From Membranipora membranacea (Eukaryota > Bryozoa > Gymnolaemata > Cheilostomatida > Membraniporidae): a DNA stretch of 64,000 bases. Location: contig OU612071.1 in the NCBI GenBank assembly GCA_914767715.1, forward strand, positions 3,968,001 through 4,032,000, written 5' to 3'. The notes beneath the pieces are model-generated. The model was given only the letters and a program-made list of their open reading frames with translations. It searched no databases and was not told the DNA's origin. The translations under genes and the position numbers were made by a program. Positions 15,301-28,200 of this stretch are shown here, piece by piece (within the stretch, counting starts at the first letter, position 1; every line of letters starts with the position of its first letter).

Positions 15301-18300
15301 ATCAGATTCAAACACGTCTTCGAACACATGATCTGTACTGCCTATTCTGTAAACATTGACCAGAGAGAGACATCAATCTCTCCTACTTTCAACAATACAT
15401 GAGATATTCTGATTTCCAGCACTAACAACATCGATTGATATCAGATTCAGAGAGATTAATTCTGGTCAAAGTTAATTTGTACAATACATTTAGCAAGACC
15501 TGTATGTTCAATGAATAATACATGCAGCAGTAGCAGTATGTATGAACATTTACTAACAGGTATCGTATCTTAACTCTGTCTGTTAAATGTCATGGTATTT
15601 CTGGCCACAACTCTTGACACAAAGGTAGGATGATAATCTAAAAGTCTGAATCTATTTGCTGTGCATTGGTTTCAGTCTCAGATAGAATGTTAACGGATTG
15701 TCTTACTTGACAGTCACATCCTTATTAGATATTGTCACAACATCACTGAGAAGAGCAGTACTTCCTCTTTTCCACTTTATATGAGTAGCCAGTGTGAACG
15801 AGTTCAGAGTTGATCGACTCAGACCAGGCAGGGTAATCTCTTGATCATATATTTTGCTTGCCGACTTGTGCCTATTTCTCGCGCCTGCATGGAAATAGAA
15901 AACCAAACCTTGATTGGAACAGATTCATACTCCGAGTATCAAGCAACTAAAAATAGCTTCCAAAATGTGGTAATTGAAGAACCAATATGCATACCTAATC
16001 CATTTGGCCATCAGGGAAGTTATTCGATGATAAGATAATTACAATGTAAGCTGGTTAAATCCAACTTTATAATTAATAACTACAGTGAGTTCAGACAAGG
16101 AAAATTGGTCCGTTCTGACGGATCTCAATGAATTTAATGTCACTCTGCTTAATAAGGACCGATTTTGTGTTGAATTAAGTGAACTGCACTATACCAGATA
16201 ACCACCTTTTAGTCAAAATTACCTGACTTTTGCTCTTCAAAATTGAATGCCATTTATACTTTGGGGTATAAGTATCAAATCGGTTTTTCATAACTGCCGA
16301 CCTCTACTAAATACCTGTAACATACTCCAGTTCTGTCCCAGTAGCCAGAGTAGCCAATCTGCCTGACTGTGAGAGTTCTCTTAGTCTGTATGACTGTCCA
16401 AATGGGAAAATAAGACTAGCTTGTGGTCTGTAGCTTCTGTAGTTTGTCTTACATTCATTCTTGACTCTTTGTATTGCATCAGATGAAAGAGGCATACCAT
16501 GCCACTGTACGCAGGCTATAGAAGAATCTCTAGCACTAAAAGTACAAAGTATACCATAAGTATATGTATATGTTTATGCATATCTATATGTATATACATA
16601 TGTATGTATAAGTATATATGTATCGGTATATGTATATGTATCGGTATTTGTATATGTATCAGTATATGTATGTTAATGTATATGGATATTTAAAAGTATA
16701 TATGTAAATGCACTTGAGGAATATTTATATTTATGATCATCTTTATATGTTTATGTGTAGTATATATGTATAAATATATCTGCAAAATCACATTTATGTA
16801 TGCATATATGCGTGTAAATGAGCATTAGCATGCACACGTTGCTGTTAATACATCTGTTCGTATATTGACTGTAAAATATGATCTTGATCAAGCATTAACA
16901 ACCTCTTACTTACTAAAGATGATTAGGGTTTCCATACTCAATGATTCCGAGTGCCGGTCCCATTTTAGTCACATGACTTCCATGTGAGTAGCTCTTCACC
17001 ATGACATCATTAGCGTATAAGTGGGACATTCCTGTTAAAGAGTAAGATATATTGGTACACAAGAATGCGAAACATCTCAGGCCTTTGTACACAGGTCAAC
17101 CACATGTCCCAACTACCACATGTCCCAACTAGCAGAGGTCGTATAAGTGGGACCTTTCTGTTTATAAATAAAGCACACTTATTCAATTAACAGGTGAGTT
17201 AGCTGGTATGCTACATCATTACCATAGTTTTGTACTGATTATCTACTAGCAGAGATTCTGGCATGAATTTGTTGTCTAAGCCAAAGTCAACGAAAGTTAG
17301 TTTTAGGAAACAACAGTGAATGTTTCATTGTGTTATTTAAAAATTGGCTCGTGGGTATCAGAGTATCTTAGTGACCTATAAAGTCAAGGTATTGGTCAAG
17401 GTCAAGGTCAAGGTATTGACACTGACACAATAGACACAATACCTGTTTTATTTTGAGTGATATTTACAGCGAAGACATACACGAAAAGTTTACAACGGGC
17501 GATGGGATTGCACATGATATTTGTTTAATTGTGATTGGTTTTCAAGCTTGAGACAGACACAAACTCCAACCTGTTCCGTAGTTGTAGACAACAGCAATGT
17601 AGTTCCACTTCCTGATCTTTAGTACACCAGTATCTGATGATACAGTACCTTTAACTGCCCCGTCAGTCTCAGAGTAGTGAGCGTAGTACAGCTGTGTTTC
17701 GTCTGAGTGCTTCCAGATATGTGGAGCACTTGTGTCTCCATTTTCGTCTTCCCAGATCCGGAAAATTGGACCATTTCTACAATAGGTTTCATCTAAAGGT
17801 ATTAATAATGACTTCTTATTTGGCTTGCACCCATAACTCAACCACATCAACCATTGCAATTTCCCCTTTCTAGCAAGACGAGAAAGTAACATTTAAGTTA
17901 TAATAGCAAACTGCACCGTTTAACAAACTTTAACTGATTGAGGGTTGTGGAGAATGGATATGTTTTAGTTAAGTTTTAGTTTAGTAAGGGGAATTGGGGT
18001 GTAGTGATGCTCAGATTGGAGTTTTGACCTTGACATGTGATCTGAGCAGATAATTTCTTACCCGTTTCCTGGTTTGAACCAGGCTGTGAAGGTGAAACTG
18101 TTTACATCTAACTGTCCATCTGAATTATCCACTGTACCCCAGGAGTCAAAGGACTGTCTGAATAGGTATGAACCATCGCTATCACCTGAAACAATTAGAG
18201 GAAAGAATTTGAGGCATAATCAATACACAAAGCAAACTTGGAGTCATAGCCTCCTTGAATTTGGGCAAACAACTCCTAGTTGTGATTATTGATATAGAAT

Positions 18301-21300
18301 ATAGATTAAATACCAGCGGTGGTAGCATTTGAGTGCCATTGCTAATTATTCACTGGTTCATTTGTTGATGCCAATTTTAGTTTTTATTGTACTTACTATT
18401 TGGTCCATTCTCTACAGAAAAGTATTTAGCTACTCCATCTTTGTTAAGACCGTCAGCCATGTTCTGGATCCCATAGTCAGCATTCATCGGCCAATGACCT
18501 ATCGCATGAGGCCAAGGGTAGAGTGCTTTGTACTCTGTAAAAAACGGCATCAATTTAAAATGGCTCAGTATAAAGGCTTCCTTATTATTGATTTCACGCT
18601 GTAGCATCTTATGAGAGTTTTCAGTTGTCCTTCTGTTGAGAGCAGTGAAGCGTAATACAATCAATAAACTACTTTTCAATTGAAATGCAAAATTATCGAT
18701 AGGCACATCAAAGACATGCTTGAGTGAAATATCGATCAGATAATTGATTTTTGCTCTGTTTTAGAGAAGTAACCTAATGCACTAACGATGAACTCAAACA
18801 AGCCAATACATCTTCTGCTTAATCAATAATGATTATTGTGTCACCTTCATCCAGGTGCTTATATATCTGATTTGTGTTGTAATAATATGATGTTATAAAT
18901 GATACCATCTCTGATGAGGTCGATAAACTTGATAAACTTTTTTGTAATTTGAGGCCAATTATACAGCAGCGGATGAAAGAATGCCCTCTTAATTTAGAAT
19001 AACACCTATGTATTTAACATAATATATTATGATTCAGATCCTAACTAAGCCAAGAATAATACCATTTGATTATTGAATAGTTGCAGAAAGTACCCTGAAT
19101 TCAGAATAGTTTTTACATGTCAATACCTATTCTATTACCAAATTTAGCGCACTGGTACAACCCAAACATGCACTATGAGACTCAAATAACGTGGATATTC
19201 AGTACTTTCGAATCTTAAGTTGTTGACTAATACTAAATGCTTACGGTTTGGAAAGCACATGCTGAATGCTGCACTTAGTTCCTCTTGTGTTAAGGAGGTA
19301 TCAAAGTACATCGTACAGAGTATGCCTGCATGTAGTTCTCTAGTATCATCGAGTACAGCTCCGATCTGTACCGAGTCCCACTCATCATCCAGCAGGCCAC
19401 TGTATGAGCCTCTATAGAAAATAGATATATTAATCAACAACAAAAATGATAACAGTGAGAAACAGAAAAAAGTGGGTCAGCTACAATTCGACTCACCGAA
19501 TGAATCGTTGTTCTTGTATAGACAGATATTTGCATTTATTTATATGACAATTGATTGTAAATTGAAACCTTTTTTAGGGCACAAACAAAGATCTTAATCC
19601 CTCCAACAAAGGTAGATCCTCTAGGAAATAAACTTCTCAGTGATATATTATAACAATATTTAAATTCAAAATATGCCTTTTACAATATAAATGATAGCGC
19701 CTGTCAACTTTTAAAACCCTATCATTCAAATAGAAAACAATCATTGTTAAAATTAGTGATGTTTCTTCTCGGGCTCAGTGATATATGATGAAGATGTCAA
19801 TGGTAGTTTTCATGTTCTTGATAATAGCGAAAAATAGCAACAGGTAGCACCAATTGAGAATTAACAAGTGGATAAAGGAGTAGTTAAATGTGATAGAAAT
19901 CAAAGCATTGTTTTTTCATGGTTTATGCTAAATGGGAACCCCAACCATGACACAATTGAAATACATATCGTTACAACAAGCATTACATGTCACAATGTCA
20001 ACAACGACATGATTAAAAAACATATCAGCATAGATATGTCAGAATATGAATCAGGTTGGCCAGAGAAACTGCAAAAATATCAGTGCAGCTTTGAGCCTGC
20101 AACTTCATCTTACCTCATGTCGACTCTCTCCTCACCGTCTTTGTATGTTTTTAGTACTCCGTTCACCTGATCATATGTGAACGCAACCTGTGTCCATGTA
20201 TCTATAAACAGCATCAATGTTCTATTCAATCAGTGCCCTGAAGACAGGATGCCGTAGTGGTTGGGATTCGGGTTAGACAATCTCAGGTTTGCTGGCTTGA
20301 ATCCCAGTCACTACCCATGCTGCTCAAGGAGGTGAGCTCTCCGGACAATAGCCTAGCTTGCCTACTGCTAACTTGTACAGTTATGAGCTAACTTGAATTT
20401 CTAATTTAGTCATTCTATATGACACTTTCATGTACTGTAAAGACAGCTGGATATCTGCTAATAAAAGTGATTGACAACTTACACATTTACATTTACTCAA
20501 TAGTGTACCAGTGTACGACCAGGTTGATGTATATGCAACCATATGGTTGTTTGTGGTCCAGCCATGGATGTGTGCATGTGTATGTGCTTGCGCTTGAGTC
20601 AGGTGTATACGAAATTTTAAGTGTGTATATGTAGTGTTTATTCAAGGTAAACCTGCTACAACTTCTCAACCACAAACTGCTTACAACGAGGCGCCAGTGT
20701 ACGACCCGTTTCTAGTATATATAAGTATACCGTTGTTTGTGTTCCAGCCAGGGATGTATAAAATCATCACTTCTCCCAATTTTTGCTTTTATATATGTAG
20801 TGTTTAGTAAAGTGACAGTCCTAATAGGCCATGTTTGGTATGCTTTTAAAGATCTTAGGCTGGAAAGTCATCAGGGCATATGAAATAAAACTGCTGCAAA
20901 GTCTGAAAATTGGGATCATAGTGATCATAGTGATTTATTGCCTCCCCTGACCATTATGATCCACTATGATCCTGGTAAAAATAATTGAAAACAAAAGTAA
21001 TTGCTATTTTCCACAATTTTCATTATTTTATTATTTTCATTTGCCCTATGAACTCACAATATTTGATTTACTTGGGTCATATATCCACTTTTCTAATAGG
21101 ACTGACCCTTTAAAGGTACACCTGTGTAATGTTTCAGATACTCATAATTTACCAGCACTACTAAAGCTCCGGCTTCAAATGCCGTACCCATACTATCCAT
21201 AGGATTGGGAGACATTTAGTAAGGCTACGGATTAGTCAAGGTGCTACACACGCCTTTTAATAGCTAATACAGCGTGTGTAGCCACATCTTAAGTCAGGAC

Positions 21301-23439
21301 ACTGCCTACTCACCCTGCACAAAGAAGTCTGGTTCTTTTTCATTATAAGCAGAGGTTCCACCTCCTCGGTGATCAAATCTACGGGTGAACGCTGACGATC
21401 CGCTACAGCACTTCCAGAAAATATGACCCCACTGACTCCGGGGTCCCATTGAGAATATCGGTCCCTCCTTTGAGCTGTCCTAAAGTAGTAAAACAGTTTA
21501 TTGAAATAACATGTCAAACAATATCTTCAGGTTTTAAATGAAGCTGAATTCACTGGCTTGAAGCACTCCTTCAAGGAGTTTAGCACCGATGTGGGCGAGA
21601 GATTTGAGACTTGAAAAATCCCAGTTTGAAATTGATTATCATATAAAACGCAGTGACCTAAGTTTAATGCTAATTACATAATAGGAAATGGTTTCAACTG
21701 ATGGTGGACTACTGAAACCGCGTCTTCATGTCCCTTTTTCTGGGAAAATTGAGAAAGCCTGTTGCAAAAAAATCCACAAGCTTACCAGGTCGATGAACAT
21801 TGTCATCCATGTGAAGGAGTCTGTCACACTGAGCTTACGGTTAGTATTCGGTATCTCTATCCGTGATGACCTGGAGGATATAAATAGATGGTTTGATAGA
21901 ATAAATCTTTATAACTGGAGGAGTGAAAGTTCCCCCACAACAGGTTTTTTAGTAACTAAATCTTATCAGAATAAAGATAGAAACAGGAAAAATATACACA
22001 TCACTTACTGATCATCATTAGAGGAAAGAGGAAATGACAAACACTAATTAAAATTAGGACTCGAGGGAGATAATTCTAATTAAATGCTTGAGGGAGATAA
22101 ATCTAACTTACTGATCATCTGCGCCAGTAAACTTAATAGCTCTGTTTGGAGTCCCCCAGGGTCCTGATGTCCATTCTGTGCTGTAGAGTACTGCATCATT
22201 CCCATTACCTGACAAAACAGAGAGAAAGTGATAACCGTGTGTAACAGTACATACTTTATGGCCAGTAAAGAGTTTCTTCCCAGTCTTATCCACAAAGCAG
22301 GGGAAGTGATTCATATACACATTAGCACGCTATTCCAGGATATCATTTTTGAATACTTTGTCAAAATGTTTATGATATCATGTATCTATACAGCTTTGTA
22401 ACCTTTTACCCTTTGTGACCTAGCTTACTCTATGACCCGTTCAACTCTACCTGAGAGATCTTTTCCTTCATATTGATTATCGAACATCCAAAATCCAACT
22501 GGATGAGGGAAGGCTTGACCTGTAATATAAAATATATTTTCAGTAATTAATAATAGTATTTATATGGATAGCGAGACGATATAAATTTGCCATAAGTGCA
22601 ATTGGTCCAAACCTACTATGTTCTGCCAAATAATTTGAGACCCTTTGGAGGAAAGATTCATAGAATTTAATATTGGTGTTTATTACTCTTCTAAAAAAGA
22701 ACCACAAGTGAATACATACAAGATACCATTCAGCCCTTGTAACAACCAAGATTATTCACAATATTTCTCACTTGTTATTGGTGAAGTATGGTTGGTGTCA
22801 GTGTAAATTTGTATAAAGGGTTATGGCAAGGTTAGATTTGGGCCCGCCCCTTTTGCTTCAAGGTAACATTCAATAATATTTAGCTATCGGTATTGATCTA
22901 TGCAGAGTTTCATCACTTCTCAAATCAATAAGAGATCCTAGATGGAACGGAAGACATAACTCCCGCTGATCTAAATTGTGAACATGAATGAAGTTATATA
23001 AGATATCTGAAGAACTAACAGGACTCCTCATTTATTACATTTTATCACATATATTTTGACTTACCTCGGTAATACCATTACACCAATGATGTTATTGTCT
23101 GCAGGCAAACTGCATACCAATTTCGTATTTTTTTAGAGCAGAATGAATGATTGCCTGTGACGGACCTAAAATTATTGGATGTGACCACTATATGTCCACT
23201 TTCAAGTTATCTCGTAGATAGTTTTCCCGTGTATCATACTATTCAACCCTAATTGGTGTTGACACAAAATATATATACAATGCTCAAAAGGAAGTAATTT
23301 AGGATGTTATAAATTAATAGTAATATGAGAGATTTTAAAGTGATGATCAGGGTTTATTTTTGAACTTACCCGCAAGAGTGAACTCTGTCAATCTGAGACC
23401 GGTGCACAGCAAAGCTAAATACATCCAACTAGAGGCCAT
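9373..23439 (-). CDS. Gene A: secreted four-LamG, PAN-domain protein, 1012 aa
   Basis: Exons (high to low): 23439-23370, 22519-22451, 22208-22112, 21870-21786, 21479-21314, 20201-20114, 19411-19245, 18534-18397, 18185-18062, 17776-17571, 17031-16914, 16535-16315, 15884-15707, 15346-15223, 14845-14686, 14057-13905, 13134-12955, 12360-12276, 11567-11400, 10795-10605, 9973-9845, 9494-9373. The total is 3039 nt, open throughout. Exon 1 encodes a signal peptide (MASSWMYLALLCTGLRLTEF). LamG-like modules lie at about residues 24-247 ('WTQVAFTYD', 'KTYKDGEER'), 248-476 ('[10 protein letters not shown]', '[11 protein letters not shown]'), 477-670 ('FTLATHIKWKRG', '[10 protein letters not shown]') and 671-929 ('[12 protein letters not shown]', '[13 protein letters not shown]'). 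Residues 930-1012 hold a PAN/apple-like Cys motif ([19 protein letters not shown]). LamG folds bind glycans or extracellular ligands, so an extracellular matrix, adhesion or recognition role is inferred; the ligand is unknown. Exon 10 uses a weak donor (GTTGGA). No transmembrane segment is seen. A sea-urchin or cnidarian-type host cannot be excluded. Confidence 0.88.
11030..11250. repeat. (CATA)n / (CACA)n microsatellite in intron 19 of gene A
   Basis: Tetranucleotide catacata array with cacacatg interspersions. The equivalent intron of gene B has a shorter, more CG-containing relic at about 27430-27500. Open frames of Tyr/Ile/His or Cys/Val/Met here are repeat artefacts. Confidence 0.92.
12880..12954. 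repeat. Minisatellite abutting the exon-17 donor of gene A
   Basis: Copies of 'cattgtaaccacgcccc' and 'cctcatgtac' end exactly at the exon 17 splice donor (GTACATGAGGG on the minus strand), so the intron begins with the repeat unit itself. Confidence 0.75.
13148..13222. repeat. 11-bp repeat (AGGGGTCATAT)n upstream of exon 17, gene A
   Basis: About six copies of an 11-bp unit lie within 15-90 nt of the exon 17 acceptor, where the branch point and polypyrimidine tract should be. Gene B has a shorter version at 29535-29577. Confidence 0.85.
16555..16700. repeat. (TATATG)n-type repeat in intron 11 of gene A
   Basis: Degenerate tatatgta / tatcggtata repeats, close to the acceptor of exon 12. Gene B has a longer TA-rich array at the same place (about 34365-34530). 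Confidence 0.8.
20255..20345 (+). mobile_element. tRNA-derived SINE fragment
   Basis: Contains a pol III B-box-like motif (GGCTTGAATCCCA, about 20295-20307) preceded by an A-box-like 'gtagtggttggg'. It lies in intron 5 of gene A. No folded tRNA with a matched acceptor stem can be drawn, so I read it as a SINE or tRNA-like fragment. Confidence 0.45.
20808..21112. mobile_element. MITE family 1, copy in gene A intron 5
   Basis: About 305 bp with terminal inverted repeats TAAAGTGACAGTCCTAATAG (left) and CTAATAGGACTGACCCTTTA (right). The interior contains 'ggatcatagtg' and 'cactatgatcc' as further inverted repeats. A second copy in opposite orientation is at about 25908-26192. There is no coding sequence, so it is non-autonomous. 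The target-site duplication is not clear. Confidence 0.75.
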
Positions 23440-25198
23440 AGCTTTAAATATAATATGGCATTCAGTGATCAATGCAGTAGTATTCGTTTATCAGCCAATG
23501 TCACTGATTTAACCTATATATCAGCTTCAGCGTAGTTGATGTACTGCACTGACCGCATATCATTCATGTACTCAATTAACTAGAGGAAATTTAGTTTTTT
23601 ATGTTTTGTTGTAAGTGTCCTGTCTGAAAACATAACATCTCTTATGCGCATTGATTGATTAATCAATATTCATCATTGTTCGATGTGGCAATTATTGATT
23701 CACCAAAAACAAAAAAGTGAACAAGTTTATTACAGGCAGATTATCTTAATTGAGCGCGCTGCTTGCATGGATGCTATTTCTGCTCTATAGCCCACTATAT
23801 GCTTTTCATGCCATCATCATTTTTGAGAAATCATCAATAAAGAGTATCGTACAATTGAATTCATAGAAATAGAGCTCAATGTCTATGATTGAATGACATT
23901 GTCATTTATAACCTAAGAAGTTGCCTTTCATTGATTGTAGGGGAGACAACTCAAACAAATAGAAATCATCCTAATGATTTGAGCTGCAGCTTTTATGAGT
24001 CAGACCAAATCACTTTGCTTTAACCATTATTTAATTTATGACTTCTTTTGCGGCGGTACCGATGTGAAGCTTCTAATAAATCCTGATTTTAATCTCAATG
24101 AATTAAATTAGGTTAGATTAGGGCTTAGCATTGCAATAGATATTTTTTCCCTTTGGCATCACATTATGAAACGAAATCGAATTTAGACTTATTCCCAATT
24201 TGATGGTTATTGAAATTTAAGTCCAAAAGTGTATAGGCATTGTTCATTGAATTTTCAGTGACTTGCACAGTATGAGCAGAATGAGATATTGGTATTGGCA
24301 CAGCCCTCAAATAAGGAATAATCAACAATTAGAGATGTTTCTCATAATTTGTCCATAATTCAAAAACTCCCCCTCAAGAGTAAGTGGCTGGAAAGATTTG
24401 GTCGAAAGTTGGTGTGCCTAGCTGAAGCAGGACTGGAAATAATTGAAAGAAAAAAATCATATATTTATGTTAACCATTAAAAATGATAGCGCATTCAATT
24501 CACTGTGATTCACAGAAAAGATGTTGCTACCTCTTAGGAGAAAATATAACTTTATTATTTGGGAGCTATCGTGATTGAATATTGAACAATTAAGCAGTTC
24601 TCAATTACAGGCAATGCTTACGAGTGGTCATGGAAATATCATTGAAATTGGCACCATCCAGGAAACTATAAGTCTAATGAGTGATATATCGCATTATTTA
24701 TTAATTATCATTTTACAAACATATGATATAGAAAAGTTATTGTCCTATGAAAAATAAACATTTGTTTTGATCGTTTGTAATATTTTAAAGACAATAGCAT
24801 ATATTTTAAGCAAAAGATTTCAAGAACTGACAAAAATGCAAATGTCTTTGATGGTAAATAGTTTACATATACGTTTAATTTGAGCGTTTTCAGATATTAC
24901 AAATATGCTTCAGGATTTGTTAACCATTTCCATCGGATAAAGTTTGTATGAGAAATCACTGCAAGAATGTGCAGATTGTCACGTGCAATAGCATTTCATG
25001 GTTAAATACTGCCGGAAACCAAAGGTATTTAAAATTACCTTCATGGCATTTTATTCATGCGTAGAGAATTGATTAGAACATGACATATTATTAAAATGAA
25101 TTTGATCAAAATCTTGATTTGAAGATCAATACACCGTGTCCTTTATATCAACAGTGTGCTGTGCTTATTGACTTTGTTAATTAATTATTCGCTTTCAC
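23440..25198. other. Intergenic spacer B-A with the gene A promoter region
   Basis: The part from 23440 to about 24220 lies directly upstream of the gene A start and should hold its promoter. A minus-strand TATATAGG near 23514-23521 is a possible TATA box, about 75 nt before the ATG. From about 24225 to 25198 the sequence is the duplicated 3' flank shared with 8516-9330. No gene is seen. The promoter part is exactly what is missing from copy C. Confidence 0.55.
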
Positions 25199-25204
25199 TT
25201 TAAT
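25199..25204 (-). terminator. Candidate polyadenylation signal ATTAAA, gene B
   Basis: Minus-strand ATTAAA about 37 nt past the stop codon at 25241-25243, in the same relative position as in gene A. Confidence 0.4.
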
Positions 25205-25240
25205 CTTTCTCGTCTACACCAGTTGAAGATTTGAGCAGAT

Positions 25241-28200
25241 TTACACAAAGTATCGTTCAGGATTCTGTTCCTTCTCTATGGCGTTAGAGTCACTGGACTG
25301 ATAGAAAGTAGAGTTCATGTTTGCTACCAGGCGAGGATCAAGTCTGCAGTCTGAGTCATAGGCTAGAAACAAACAAAAAGGTGTAGTAGTGGGATTTGAT
25401 TTCGAGCAAACGTATGTATTTTTTAATGTTTGCAACTCAGAAGTGACCCTCACTCTTGTTCTTTTGGTTTTTCCAGTAAGCAGTTTTTGACGCCCTCAAC
25501 CGGCAGCATCCTAATGTCTGTTAGTGCGAAGAAATTCTGTTAGATTTAGAGCCAGCATGAAGTTCAACGTCAACACCTCAGAAGTGGCCATTACTTTATT
25601 TTTTTTGGATTTGCAAGTTAGCAATTTGTCACTCTCGACTGCCATCACAATGGGCAGATCCACAATGCATGTTACATGATGCATGATACTAGGTGCTATT
25701 TATATTACTACTTACATACTAAGTTACATGTTGGATCACTAACACACTGTTGATAACATTGTAGACTTGATGTGGCTGAAGTTGTTTGTTCAGGGTCTTT
25801 GAGTTCCCCTGTCTCCGGCTGTATGTTAAACATCGAGTCCATAACTAGCAAACATAATACAGGTAAACTGTGTCATCAGAGGAACATAGTATGAGATATT
25901 TTATTAAATGGTAGTCCTATTAGAAAAGTGGATACATTACCCCAGTAAAAAATAAATATTGTAGAAAATAGCAATTAGGTTTTTTTCAATTTTTGCAAGG
26001 ATCATAGTGGATCATAGTGGTCAGGGGGAGGCAATAAATCACTATGATCCACTTAATCCCAATTTTCAGACTTTGTAGCAGTTTTACTGCAATTAGGTTT
26101 CACAGGCTGTTTTATTTCATATGCCCTAATGACCTCTCAGTCTGAGATCTTTTAAACCATACCAAACATGGCCTACTAGGACTGCCACTTTACGTTTAGT
26201 ATAAGATGTCTCAAGGCCCATCTAAATATTTTCTGAGAGAACACAGTGAAGTCTCTTCAAAATAATTTCAGTTTCAATCTATTCTCAGCATGATGTTATC
26301 AAGCCATTGTTTACACTAGACCAATATTACACAATTCAAGAAATGGAGACCAGCAGGGACTGGGAAAATCAATATCAAAGCTGGATCGATCACCCAGTCA
26401 AGAAGATTCCATGTAACAAAAATTACTGGCAGACCCTTGCTTGAACCTGCGCAGAAAACTTAATTTTGATTAAAATATCACTGGAAATTATAAAAAAAGT
26501 CACTGGACCAACGAAAAGATTTAATCAAGCTGTCAAAAGCTCAATAATTCTGAAGATTAACTCTGGTATACTTTATACTACAGCGTAATAAATATTAAAT
26601 TGTAGTCAACAAGTAGTCAACACGTAGTCAACACGTGGTCAACACGTAAGTAACTAGTTGCCATGCCCGAATATGTGTGACAATAACTGATGAAAAGAGC
26701 TTGGTGTATCCTTGGTAAACAACTGATCTGTCTTTTTAAGGATAAAAGAGCCTTGGAAAGGCTTCCCATGTAATTTTGCATAGATCTCATACCTTGCAAA
26801 ATAAGCTGAAGTGTAAATAACAGGCTACATAAATTATTATATTACAATACATTATATAAATTGTCATTCTAAGTTCATCAGCTTAGTAATATCTTTCCCA
26901 CTGGGTTATTTTATAGTAGGTCTGAAAGACTGAGATAGTATCTCATTCTGGTCTTTGGATGGCAGCGTAGCCCACCCAAACTTCAAAAAAGAAGGAAAAG
27001 TAACACACAGTCTAACTCACCTCCGGTCTTGCAGAGATCTCTAGCGCGCCGCACCTGAGCCTCACTTAGCGCTACGTCGTACAGTTGTAGACAGGTCATG
27101 CTTTGCTCGCCCACCCATGCAGTGTTGCTGGTAATATTGTCATCCTGGTCCAGGTCCATCATTGTGCCAATGTGGATAGTTATTCCTGTCTTCTGAATGA
27201 AACGCCCACACCTATATACATTGAAAACAATCATTAGATTTGCCAAAATATCATTGAAGGCGTTGTCAAGTTTGTCAACTTTGTTGTCATTCACATTTTT
27301 TTCCCCATAGTTTTGCATTTTTTTCAACCATCAAATTGTAGCAGAAAAAACAGAGCTACTGATGTAAAATACAAGGATAGATAAATACACAATATAGTAC
27401 ATCATAATAGATCACCTATATGCATATGTGCCCATATGTGAATATACGCACACATGCACGCACGCACATACGCAGAACGCACTCACGCACACACATACAA
27501 TATAAAATAACAAAAACTACATACCAAGCTATATATACCTACATGTTTAGAAAAAAATTATAGGTATAGATGTTTACAAATGATGTATGTGACATAAACA
27601 ACCCACATACACACAATACAACACATGAGCAACAAATGATTTTACATACCGTGCCGTATCTTTAAGCTCGCCATTGATGAATAGTTTGAAGGTCTTATCC
27701 AGGAAGTCATAAGATCCAGCAACGTGCATCCATTGTTCTTTTGGGAACAATTCACCGAAGTAAGTGGCGTCATTGTCAAAAGCTGGCAGTGATACGTAAC
27801 TGTTCACAGGATGAGCCCTAGTGGCAGAGAGAATACATAATATTGTAATATATATATATAATATAATATGATATATAATGTAATTTATAATATCAAAGTA
27901 GATATTTTTTTTACGCAGCATGCTCGTATTGGAAGGGGGGGATAAGTCTTCCCTAGCTTAGATGGCCATTCATACCATAGCCAATATAAATAAAGACATC
28001 GTGTCAGCCAGTAACTAATTTGCAAATATAGCTTAGTCAGCTTTACAAGGAAATAATGGTGTAGAAATCGCGATGTTATACGTTCATTAAACATTCGAAG
28101 CTTGCCATAAAACTATTGTCAAATATTCATACGAATTTGTTGCAACCATATCATTGAATTGGTCCAATTAACCATTTTAACCAAATCTGTCATTTGGGCT

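Noticed and set aside
20493-20815. Possible tandem duplication ('ccagtgtacgacc' at 20507 and 20691, with shared 'gttgtttgtg' and 'ccagcca.ggatgt')
   Set aside because: Similarity is patchy and short; I could not define unit edges well enough to list it.
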